Assembly (NCBI GenBank): GCA_963834875.1
Contig: CAWIDG010000001.1
Coordinates: forward strand, 1-64,000
From: DATAGF01 sp963834875
GTDB taxonomy: Bacteria; Actinomycetota; Thermoleophilia; Miltoncostaeales; Miltoncostaeaceae
Length of the DNA stretch: 64,000 nt
Direction: 5' to 3'
Below the pieces are notes generated by a model, which was not told the DNA's origin, searched no databases, and was given only the letters and a program-made list of their open reading frames with translations. This document shows, piece after piece, positions 45,663 through 54,500 of this stretch (position 1 is its first letter; the number at the start of each line of letters is the position of its first letter). Both the position numbers and the translations under genes were made by a program.

Positions 45663-46322
45663 ATGAAGCTCTTCGTGGACTCGGCCGACCTGGCCGACAT
45701 CGAGACCATCGCGAGCTGGGGGGTCCTGTCGGGCGTCACGACCAACCCCACCCTGCTCGGCAAGGTCGAGGGCGAGGCCGACGAGATCTACCGCCGCGTC
45801 TGCGAGCTGGTGGACGGCCCCGTCTCGGCCGAGGTCGTCGCCGAGTCGCGCGGCGACATGATCGAGCAGGGCCGCCGGTTCGCCGCGATCCACCCCAACA
45901 TCGTCGTGAAGCTGCCCATGGGCGCCGAGGCGCTCGCGGCCACCGCGGCCCTGGGCGAGGAGGACATCCGGGTCAACATGACGCTGTGCTTCACGGCGCC
46001 GCAGGCGCTGCTGGCCGCCGCCGCCGGGGCGTCATTCGTGTCGCCGTTCGTCGGGCGGTTCGACGACATCGGCCAGGACGGCCTCGAGGTGCTGCGGGAG
46101 GTCGTCGAGGCGCTGGAGCCGTCGATGTACGACACCGAGGTGCTGGCGGCCTCGATCCGCAGCCCCGTGCACGTGACCGAGGCGGCCCGGATGGGCGCCG
46201 ACATCGCGACCATCCCGCCGAAGGTCTTCTACCAGATGCTCCAGCACCCCCTCACCGCCAAGGGGATCGCCGCCTTCACCGAGGACTTCGAGACGCGGCA
46301 GGGCCGCAAGGCGAAGGCCTGA
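45663..46322 (+). CDS. tal: transaldolase / fructose-6-phosphate aldolase family
   Basis: 219 residues, the short (TalC/FSA) form. MKLFVDSADLADIETI, GVTTNPTLLGK, Schiff-base Lys83 in NIVVKLPM, NMTLCFTAPQALLAA, SPFVGRFDDIG and IATIPPKVFYQML. Acts in the pentose phosphate pathway. ATG 45663 follows GGGAAGG. Own transcription unit or end of the lysA operon; the gap is 52 bp. Confidence 0.9.
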   Translation: MKLFVDSADLADIETIASWGVLSGVTTNPTLLGKVEGEADEIYRRVCELVDGPVSAEVVAESRGDMIEQGRRFAAIHPNIVVKLPMGAEALAATAALGEEDIRVNMTLCFTAPQALLAAAAGASFVSPFVGRFDDIGQDGLEVLREVVEALEPSMYDTEVLAASIRSPVHVTEAARMGADIATIPPKVFYQMLQHPLTAKGIAAFTEDFETRQGRKAKA

Positions 46323-46376
46323 CGTCGTGATGGACCCTGCGGCCGAGACGGTGCGCTCCAGATAGGAAGGACCACA

Positions 46377-46688
46377 GTGAGCGACAGTGACCCCGATCTC
46401 CCGTTCCCGTTCGCGTTCGGCGAAGGGGCCGGCGAGGAATTCAAGGAGCGCCTCAAGGAGCTGATGCGCGCGCAGCGCGAGGCCTTCGAGGAGGTGCAGG
46501 CGGAGTCCGGCGGCCAGCTGGCCGCGGTCGACCGCTGGCAGGTGATCCAGCAGGCCGTCACGCTGGCGTCGGCGGCGCTCCGCGCCATGGAGCCGCGCGC
46601 GACGCCCGACGAGGCCGCCGACGCGATGGGCCTGCTCTTCGCGCGCTCCATGGCCGCCCTGCAGGGGGCGCTCAGGCCGACGCCGTAG
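46377..46688 (+). CDS. small acidic helical protein, unknown function
   Basis: 103 residues from GTG 46377 behind AGGAAGG. Acidic N-terminus (SDSDPDLPFPFAFGEGAGEE) then helices (FKERLKELMRAQREAFEEVQ, WQVIQQAVTLASAALRAM). No Cys, no membrane segment, no family recognised. Its 3' end overlaps the convergent transporter gene by 17 bp. Confidence 0.65.
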   Translation: MSDSDPDLPFPFAFGEGAGEEFKERLKELMRAQREAFEEVQAESGGQLAAVDRWQVIQQAVTLASAALRAMEPRATPDEAADAMGLLFARSMAALQGALRPTP

Positions 46689-47869
46689 GGCAGGGCCGGG
46701 CGAGGGCCGCCCAGGCGAGCGCGGCCAGGGGCACGGCCGCCGCGACCCCGACGGCGGCGCTCCCTGCCGCCTCGGCCGCCATCCCCGCGCCGAGGGCGGC
46801 GGCCGCGCCGGCGGCGGCGGCCAGGAGGTCGGCCCCGCCCATCGCGCCGGCGCCCCCGCGGGTCCGGCCGGGCGCCGATGAGGGCCGTCGCCGACAGGTA
46901 GACCGCCGACCACCCGGCGCCGACGACCGCGAGGCCCGCCATGGCCGCCGCCGGGGGAAGCGGCGCGCAGGCGAGCACCGCGCCGGCCGCGCAGGATCCG
47001 GTCCCGAAGGCGAGCCCCGCGCCGTGGCCGGCGCGATCGATCAGCCGGCCGATGGGCGAGGCGAGGCCGTACATGCCGAGCTGGTGCACGGCGATGGCGA
47101 CGGCCATCGCGGCGCCGCTGCCCGTGTGGCGCCCGACGGCCGTGGGCGCGAGCGCCATGACGGCCACCATCGCGACCTGGGCCGCCGCGAGGGCGACGAC
47201 GGCCAGCGAGGCGGCGCCGTCCGGCCGGGGCCCGGGCGCGTCCTGCGGGGCGGCCGGGGCGGGCTCGGCCGGGGCGAGAGTCTCACGGTCGGCGCCGACG
47301 ACCGCCCACACGCCGAGGGCCCCGAGGGCCGGTAGGGCGAGCCAGGGGAGCGCGAGCGGGTCGAGCCCGGTCCGTTCCGCGAGCTCCTGGGCCCCGGCGA
47401 CGGCGACGGGCCCGGCCGCCGCGCCGACGGCTCCGATGGTCAGCATCCGCCCGAGCGCGCGGCCGCGCCGGCATGAGGCGTGGAGCGCCGCGACGGCCAC
47501 CCGGCCGAGCAGGGCGGCGCCCTGGCCGGCCCCCGCGAGGGCCGCCGCGGCGAGCAGCCATCCCGGCGACCGCGCGGTTGCGGCCGCCGCGGCCCCGAGG
47601 CCGGCGAGCGCGTACACGGCGTGCGCGGCGGCCAGGCGCCGCCGCGGATCGCCGCGGTCCATCAGGCGGCCGCCGACCAGGGCCCCGGCGCCGGCGGCCA
47701 GGCCCAGGACGGCGAGCATCGCGCCGGCCCACGAGCCGTGCGCGCCGCCGCCGCTCAACGGCAGGGGCGCGAGCCCCACGCCCACGCCGGACGCCGCGAA
47801 CGCCGCCGTCTGGGCCGCCACCAGCCGGCGCGTCGCGCGCCGGACCTCGTCGGTGCCCCTCCCCGCCAT
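46672..47869 (-). CDS. MFS transporter
   Basis: About 400 residues with roughly 12 hydrophobic segments. A positively charged loop after helix 2 (GGRLMDRGDPRRRLAAA) is the MFS loop 2-3 signature. A central loop rich in Ala and Pro separates the two halves, and the second half repeats the motif (GRLIDRAGHGAG). Likely an exporter; substrate unknown. ATG 47869 follows GGAGGGA. A frame change near 46870 restores the last helix (AAVPLAALAWAALARP). Confidence 0.8.
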
Positions 47870-48076
47870 GTCGTCCCTCCACTCGCGTCTCGGATGCGAG
47901 AGGAGGCAAGACGGGGCCACCTGCGGCGCGGCAACGGCGGGGTAGCGGTGGGGTTGCCCTCCCGGCGTCGCCGCTTTACCGCGCCGCTACCGGGCCTTTG
48001 GCGGCCCCCGCTCCACTGGCGCTGCACACCGCGATCGGCCCGGCTCCGGCCGGACCAGCAAGGAGGAGACCTCCCA

Positions 48077-48664
48077 ATGACCACCACGACCTTCGCCAAG
48101 AGCACCGAGCGGGTCCGCAACGGCGTGGACACGCAGCAGCTCTTCGGGACCCTCGATCTGGTCAAGCAGCAGCCCGAGCTGGCGCAGTTCCAGTTCCGCG
48201 CCACCAACCGCTGGATCGGCGGCGCCCACAACCGCACGACCATCAAGGAGTTCTACGGGGCCGGCCAGGTCAACACCTCGCGATCCGAGCCCTTCGTGCT
48301 GGACGCCGGCGAGCCGGCCGTCCTCGTCGGCACGGACACCGGCCCGAACCCCGCCGAGCTCCTGCTGCACGCCCTGGCCGCCTGCGTGACGACGTCGCTC
48401 GTTTACGTCGCCGCCGCGCGCGGCGTCCGGCTGACCGAGGTCGAGTCGACCCTCGAGGGCGACATCAACCTGAACGGCGCGCTCGGCACCGAGACCGTCC
48501 ACCACCGCAACGGCTTCGAGCGCATCCGGATGACGTTCCGGATGCGGGGCGACGCCCCGCCGGACAAGCTGCGGGAGATCGTCGCCCGCGGCCACGGCCG
48601 CTCCGCCGTCTTCGACAGCGTCACGCAGGGCGTGCCGGTGACCGTCAACGTGGTCACGGACTGA
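48077..48664 (+). CDS. OsmC family protein
   Basis: 195 residues, ATG 48077 behind AAGGAGGAGAC. Peroxidase-type OsmC fold with the nucleophilic Cys in LLHALAACVTTSLVY. At the usual second Cys position the sequence is GRSAVFDSVTQGVPV, as in the YhfA-like subgroup. Probably a thiol-dependent hydroperoxide reductase or acyl-binding variant. Six bases upstream of the acyl-CoA dehydrogenase gene, so likely one operon. Confidence 0.85.
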   Translation: MTTTTFAKSTERVRNGVDTQQLFGTLDLVKQQPELAQFQFRATNRWIGGAHNRTTIKEFYGAGQVNTSRSEPFVLDAGEPAVLVGTDTGPNPAELLLHALAACVTTSLVYVAAARGVRLTEVESTLEGDINLNGALGTETVHHRNGFERIRMTFRMRGDAPPDKLREIVARGHGRSAVFDSVTQGVPVTVNVVTD

Positions 48665-48669
48665 CGGCC

Positions 48670-49890
48670 ATGGACTTCGAGCTCCACGCCCGCACCGAGT
48701 CGGGCCGCCGCCTGGTCGCGCTGGCCGAGTCGCTGTCGTCGGACTTCGCGGCCCACGCCGCCGAGCACGACCGCGACGGCAGCTACCCGCACGAGGACGT
48801 CGAGGCGCTGCGCGAGAGCGGCTACCTCGCCGCGCCCGTCCCGCAGGAGCTGGGGGGCATGGGCGTGGAGTCGGTCCACGACCTGCTGGTGGCCGCCGCC
48901 CGGCTCTCGCGCGGTCAGCCCTCGGTGGCGATCGGCGCGAACATGCACTGGATCCCGCTCGTCAACATGGCCCAGCTGTGGCGGGCCGCCACGCTGTCCG
49001 GGGACGAGCGCCGGGCCGCCGCGTACTCCGGCGCGATGGCGCGCGTGGTCCGCGAGGGAATCGTCATCTCGAGCGCCGTCAGCGAGCCCGGACAGGACCT
49101 CACCCGGCCCTCCACGACCGCCCGCCGCACGGGCGACGGCTGGACCGTGAACGGCCACAAGATCTTCTGCACCATGTCGCCGGCCGCGACCCTGCTGTAC
49201 GCCTCGGTCACCTTCGACGACGGCGACGGCGAGCGGTACGGCTACGCGCAGATCCCCGCCGACGCGCCCGGCGTCGTCGTCCACGACGACTGGGACGCCC
49301 TCGGGATGCGCGCCTCCGGCAGCAACTCGGTCTCGTTCGAGGACGTGCGGCTGCCCGGCGCGGCGCTCGGCGGCGGCTTCCCGGTCGGGAAGGCCGACGA
49401 CTACATGCTCCGCAACCTGGCCGCAGGCGGCTTCCACGCGGCCTCATCGACCGGGATCGCCGAGGCCGCCCACCGCACCGCGGTGGACGGGCTCGCCCGC
49501 CGGGTCGCCGCGAGCGGCGCCACGCCGCGGACGCAGAACCTCGCGGCCGAGAGCGCGATGGAGCTGTCGGCGATCCGGGCCGTGCTCCAGCGCGCTGGGA
49601 CCCTGATCGACGAGCACCACCTCAGCCGCTCCGCGTGGGCCGGCGGCGGCGACCTGGTCGCCCTCTTCGCCGAGGTCCAGGCGGCCAAGACCTTCATCAA
49701 CGAGGCCGCCGTGCGCGTCGTCGACCGGGCCCTCGCCCTGTCGGGCGGCGCCGGCTACATGGCATCCCACCCGCTGTCCCGCGCCTACCGCGACGTCCGC
49801 GCCGGCGCCTTCATGCACCCCCTGGGCGCCATCCGCGCCTACGAGCTGATCGGCGAGGTGGCGCTCGGCCTCGAGCCGTCGCTCCACTGA
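48670..49890 (+). CDS. acyl-CoA dehydrogenase family protein
   Basis: 406 residues. N-terminal helical domain with YLAAPVPQELGGMGVES, the beta domain with SAVSEPGQDLTRPSTTARR and GWTVNGHKIFCTMSPAATL, and a C-terminal domain ending AGYMASHPLSRAYRDVRAG. MGMRASGSxS-type loop (LGMRASGSNSVSF) is intact. A catalytic Glu is not obvious, so it may be a monooxygenase-type (DszC/XiaF-like) member. Cytoplasmic flavoprotein. Coupled to OsmC upstream. Confidence 0.85.
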   Translation: MDFELHARTESGRRLVALAESLSSDFAAHAAEHDRDGSYPHEDVEALRESGYLAAPVPQELGGMGVESVHDLLVAAARLSRGQPSVAIGANMHWIPLVNMAQLWRAATLSGDERRAAAYSGAMARVVREGIVISSAVSEPGQDLTRPSTTARRTGDGWTVNGHKIFCTMSPAATLLYASVTFDDGDGERYGYAQIPADAPGVVVHDDWDALGMRASGSNSVSFEDVRLPGAALGGGFPVGKADDYMLRNLAAGGFHAASSTGIAEAAHRTAVDGLARRVAASGATPRTQNLAAESAMELSAIRAVLQRAGTLIDEHHLSRSAWAGGGDLVALFAEVQAAKTFINEAAVRVVDRALALSGGAGYMASHPLSRAYRDVRAGAFMHPLGAIRAYELIGEVALGLEPSLH

Positions 49891-49910
49891 GTCCACGAGA
49901 GGAGATCGCG

Positions 49911-50018
49911 ATGAAGCCGAAGCGGCACGTCAGCCCCGATGAGGTCCACCGACGCAAGCGCTGGACGGCACTGCCGCCGTCCCACGCCGTCGGCCGCCCG
50001 TACCCAACCTTCGCCTGA
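49911..50018 (+). CDS. 35-residue basic peptide
   Basis: ATG 49911 is preceded by GAGAGGAGA at good spacing, 20 bp after the dehydrogenase stop. Sequence blocks are MKPKRHVSPDEVHRRKRW and TALPPSHAVGRPYPTFA. Basic, with His and Pro, no membrane segment. Unknown; could be a small accessory or DNA/RNA-binding peptide. The good ribosome binding site is the main support. Confidence 0.45.
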   Translation: MKPKRHVSPDEVHRRKRWTALPPSHAVGRPYPTFA

Positions 50019-50037
50019 GCCGGGAGCCGTCGGCGCC

Positions 50038-50157
50038 ATGACCTTCGCCGCGCGCGTCGCCTTCGCCCGCGAGCTGCTCGCCCTCGCCGAGCTGCTCGGC
50101 CAGGTGGCCGAGCTGGAGGCCGCCTACGCCCTGCCCGCCTACCAGGGGCGCTCCTAG
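50038..50157 (+). CDS. 39-residue helical peptide
   Basis: ATG 50038 reads TFAARVAFARELLALAELLG then QVAELEAAYALPAYQGRS, an amphipathic helix. Its stop at 50157 directly abuts the GTG of the transporter gene at 50158, suggesting translational coupling. No clear Shine-Dalgarno (GGGAG is about 12 bases upstream). Unknown function. Confidence 0.4.
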   Translation: MTFAARVAFARELLALAELLGQVAELEAAYALPAYQGRS

Positions 50158-51546
50158 GTGCGCCGCGTGACCGGCGTGAGCGGGCGCCGCCGTCACGGCG
50201 GAGGCGGCGCGCAGGCCGCCTCCGCCGGCCTCGCCGCGATCCTCTTCTACGCCTTCGTCCCGCTCCCGCTCGCGGTCGCCGTGGCCGCCGACCTGGGGTT
50301 GAGCGCCGGCGAGGCGTCGCGGTGGATCGCCGTCGTGTGGGCGACCGGGGCCGTCGCGTCGATCGGGCTCAGCATCCGGCACCGCCAGCCGGTCGCGATC
50401 ACCTGGAGCGTCCTCAGCCTTGTGTACCTCGGCTCGCTGGCCGGGCAGTTCACGTTCGGCGAGCTGGTGGGCGCCAATCTGGTCGCGGGCATCGCGATCC
50501 TGGCCCTGGCCCTGCTGGGGGTGGGGGAGCGCGTGATGCGGCTCGTGCCGATGCCGATCGTGCTCGGCATGTTCGCCGGCAGCATCCTCGAGTACGTCAC
50601 CGGCGCGGCGGCGGCGACGGCCGCCGACGGCGCCGTGGCGGGCTCGGCGGTGGCCGGCTACCTGGCCGCGCGGGCGGTCGGCAGCCGCAGGCTGCCGCCG
50701 GTCGCCGTCGGCGTGCTGTGCGGCGCCGTCGCGGTTGCCGCGACCGGCGGGCTCGGGCCGGTCGACGGGGCGTGGAGTCCGCCGGCGCTGGGCGTGCCGG
50801 GCATCGAGCTGTCGCCGGCGGCGATTCTGACCGTCAGCCCGCCGCTCGTCGTGTTCGCGCTGGCGCTCGGCAACGTCCAGGGCCTCGGCTACATGGTCGC
50901 CCAGGGCTACCGCCCGCCCGTCACCGCGATCTCGCTGGCGGTGGGGGCCGCCTCGATCCTCAACGCCCTGCTCGGCGGGCACCAGGCGAGCGTCGGCCGG
51001 GCGACGAGCGCGATCGTCGGCGGCCCCGATGCCGGCCCCGCCGAGGGCCGCTGGCGCGCGAGCGTCGTCGCCTCGGTCGGCGCGCTGGGGATCGCGGCCG
51101 CGGCGGGCCCCGTCGTCGCCCTGGTCGGCGCCCTGCCGGCGAGCTTCGTGGCCGTCGTCTGCGGGCTCGCGCTCCTCGGGCCCTTCCAGGAGTCGCTGCA
51201 ACGGTCGCTCGACGGGCCGCTGCGGCTCGGGGCGCTGGTCGCCTTCGTGGTGGCGGCGACGCCCTTCACGGCCGCGGGGATCGGCTCGTCGTCGTGGGCG
51301 CTCGTCGCGGGCGTCGCGGCCTCGCTCGCGGTCGAGCGACAGGCGCTACGGGCGACCCGCGGCGAGCGCCCGAAGCCTCAGGTGGCCACGGCGAGGCGGC
51401 CGAGGAGGGGCCCCATTCCGAGGTCGGCGGCGATCGCCAGGGCTCGCGCGCGCATGGAGGCCGCCTCGTCCTCGTCGCCCTCCGCGCCTCGGGCCGCCAG
51501 CGCGACGGCGAGGTCCGCCGCCGCCCAGGCCTCCTCTGGCCGGTAG
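50158..51546 (+). CDS. BenE-like membrane transporter
   Basis: Benzoate:H+ symporter (BenE)-like protein with about 12 hydrophobic segments. Recognisable blocks are GLAAILFYAFVPLPLAVAVA, RHRQPVAITWSVLSLVYLGS, MPIVLGMFAGSILEYVTGA, ALALGNVQGLGYMVAQGYRPP and LGGHQASVGRATSAIVGGPDA. Real membrane sequence ends near SSSWALVAGVAASLAVERQ (about 51345). The following 65 residues are antisense to the end of the giant regulator, so the true stop was probably lost to an indel near 51360-51400. Confidence 0.75.
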   Translation: MRRVTGVSGRRRHGGGGAQAASAGLAAILFYAFVPLPLAVAVAADLGLSAGEASRWIAVVWATGAVASIGLSIRHRQPVAITWSVLSLVYLGSLAGQFTFGELVGANLVAGIAILALALLGVGERVMRLVPMPIVLGMFAGSILEYVTGAAAATAADGAVAGSAVAGYLAARAVGSRRLPPVAVGVLCGAVAVAATGGLGPVDGAWSPPALGVPGIELSPAAILTVSPPLVVFALALGNVQGLGYMVAQGYRPPVTAISLAVGAASILNALLGGHQASVGRATSAIVGGPDAGPAEGRWRASVVASVGALGIAAAAGPVVALVGALPASFVAVVCGLALLGPFQESLQRSLDGPLRLGALVAFVVAATPFTAAGIGSSSWALVAGVAASLAVERQALRATRGERPKPQVATARRPRRGPIPRSAAIARARARMEAASSSSPSAPRAASATARSAAAQASSGR

Positions 51547-54500
51547 CCGGCCCGCGCGCAGAGCTCCACCGCCCCCCGAGGCGGGCGACGGCGTCGTCGA
51601 GGCGCCCCGCCGTCAGGGCGAGGAGCCCCAGCAGGCGGTCGACCGCGAGCGGCGGCAGCGGCACGGCGGTCCCCGCGTGCGCCTCGAGGGCGGCCGCGTG
51701 GCGCGCCGCCGTCGGCCCGTCGGCCCGCTGGACGGCGACGAGGCCCAGGCCGACGTGCGCGAGCGCGAGCAGGTGGGCGGGGGCGCGGGGGAGCGCCAGG
51801 ACCGACGCGCCCGCCCGCTCGGCCGTCCGGAGGTGGTCGCCACCGCCCGCGGCCAGGTCGCAGAGGGCGAGGACGGCGGCCGCGTACGGGTGCTCGGCCC
51901 AGGGCCCGGGCGGCGGGACAGCCTCGGCCGCCTCGACCAGCCGGGCCAGGAAGGCGTCGCCGGCGCTCAGCTCCCCGGTCTGGTGCTCGACGAGCGCGCG
52001 CAGGCCCAGGTTGCGCGGGTCGCGCGGGCGCGCCGCCAGCCCGGTCTCGGTCCACTCGCGCGCCTGCGCCCAGTCGCCGGCGGCCGCGGCGACCATCGCG
52101 TGGTGCAAGCCGTTGGTCGCGCGCCAGTAGCGCTCGCCCAGGGCCTCAGCGTGCGGCGCCGCGGCGAGCACCTCCCGCCGCGCGCCCTCGAGGTCGCCGG
52201 CCCGCACGAGCGCCCGCGCGAGCCACCCTCGCGCGGCCGCCAGGCTCCGGCGGTCGCCGCGGGGCGTCGCCAGCTCGACGATCCGGCGGCCGCTCGCGGC
52301 GCTGGCCTCCCAGCGCAGGTGGAACATCTGGACGTACTGGGCGTTCACCAGCGCCGCGATCTCCAGGCCTGGGTCGCCGATCCGGCGGGCGATCGCGCCG
52401 GCGCGGTCGAAGGCCTCCTGGGCAGCGTCGGCGTCGGCCTGGTTGATGCCGACGAACCAGCCATAGACCGCCAGCAGCCGCGCGGCCTCCGGCGAGTCGG
52501 GCGGCGCGAGCTCCAGCGCCCGCGACACGAGCCGCGTGACGCCGGTCGGCTCGTACATCAGGTTGGGCGGGAGGGGGTGGACGGCGACGGCGATCGCCCC
52601 GGCGGCGTCGCCCGCCGCGAGACGGAGGTCGAACGCGCGCTGCAGGCTCGCCACCGCCTCGTCGAGCTCGTGGGGCTCGCCGGAGGCCAGCAGCGCCTGG
52701 CCCAGGCCGAAGTGGGCGGCGGCGGCGCGATCGTCGGCCGCCGCCGGCCCGAGCACCCCGAGCGCCCGGCGGAAGAGGACGCCGGCCTCCTCGTGGGCCC
52801 GGGCCGCCAGGGCGGCTTCGCCCGCGGCGAGGGCGTGGCGGACGACCGGCTCGGGGCCGAGGACCGGCTCGGCCTCGATGGCGTGATAGAGGATCTCCGC
52901 GGCGTGCGCGCCGGCGTCGTCGCCGTAGAGCTCCTCGAGCGCGGTGGCGATCCGCGCGTGCAGCCGCGCCCGCCGCGCCGCCGGGTGTGCCTCGAGCAGG
53001 ACCTCGCGGATGAGGGCGTGCGCGAACGCGTAGCGGCCCGGTGCGCCGTCGGCCTCGGCCACGAGGCGCGCCGCCGCGGCCTCCTCGAGGGCGTCCATGA
53101 CCGCCTCCTGGGAGAGGTCGGCCGCGACGGCCTGCAGCGGCCGCAGCCCGAACTCCCGCCCGAGCGCCGCGGCGAGCTCGAGGACGTCCCGGCAGCCTTC
53201 CGAGAGGCGGTCGAGCCGGCGCCCGATCACCGCTCGAACCCCCTCGGGGATGCGCGGCGTCCAGTCGGCGGCGGGGCCCCTGCCGCCGAGCGAGCCCTCC
53301 TGCATCAGCAGCCGCACCAGCTCGCCGAGGAAGAGCGGGTTGCCCTCGGTCTGGGCGGCGCACGCGTCCACCAGCCCCGCGGGGGCCGGCGCGCCGCGGT
53401 TGATCGCGATGAAGCGCTCCGTCTCCTCGCGCGTCAGGCCGGTCAGCGGGATGCGCTCGACGAGGGGCTCGCCGCCCAGCGCCGCAAGGGTCTCGGCCAG
53501 CGGGTGCGTCCGGGGCACCTCGCCGTCGCGATAGGAACCGACCACCAGCGCTGGGCTCTCCCGGAGTCCGCGCGCCACGAGCTCGAGGAGGCGCAGCGAG
53601 CCGAGGTCGGCGGCGTGGAGGTCCTCCAGGACGAGGACGAGGGGCCGGTCCCGCGCGGCGTCGGCCAGGGCGGAGGCGACGGCGTCGAGCAGCCGGAAGC
53701 GCTCCTGCTCGGGGTCCCCGCCGGGGGCGGGGGGGTCGACGGCGCCGAGCCGCTCGCGGACCTCGGGCACCAGCGCGGCGATCTCGCCCGCGCCGGGGCC
53801 GAGCCACCGCAGCAGGTCCTCCGGGTCGCACTCCCGCGCGAGGGCCCGGAGGATCTGCACCCATGGCCAGTAGGGGGGCGCGCCCTCGCGCTCGTAGCAG
53901 CGCCCGGTCAGGACCCGCGCTCCCCGAGACGCCGCCCGGCCCGCCAGCTCCGCCGCCGTGCGCGACTTGCCGATGCCGGGCTCGCCGGACAGCATCACCA
54001 GCCGACCGCTGCCCGCGAGCGCGGCGTCGAGGGCCCCCTCCAGGAGCGCCATCTCCCGCTCGCGGCCCACGAAGACGGCGGCCGGCGCGACGGCCGCGGC
54101 CCCGGCGTGCAGGAGCGGCTCCTCGCCCGGGCCGTCCTCGCGTGCCGCGAACAGACGCCGCACGCCCGTGGCGAGCCTGCGCTCCCCGCGGTCGTCGAAG
54201 CCCAGGCCGGCAGCCGGCCACCAGGTCGCGCGTCGTGGCCGTCACCAGCACCTCGCCCGGCGCGGCCGCCGCGGCGACCTCCCGGGCGACATCGACCGCG
54301 AGCCCCGCCGGCCGCCCCTCGCCGCGCTCGACCTCGCCGGTGTGGACGCCCGCCCTCGCCGCGGAGCCCGTGGCCGCCAGCCGCCGCGCCATGGCAAGGG
54401 CGGCGCGGACCGCGCGCGCCGGTCCGTCGAACAGCGACAGCGCGGCCGCCCCCGGGCCCTCGGCGGCGACGACGGTCGCGAGGACGCGGTCGGGCACGGC

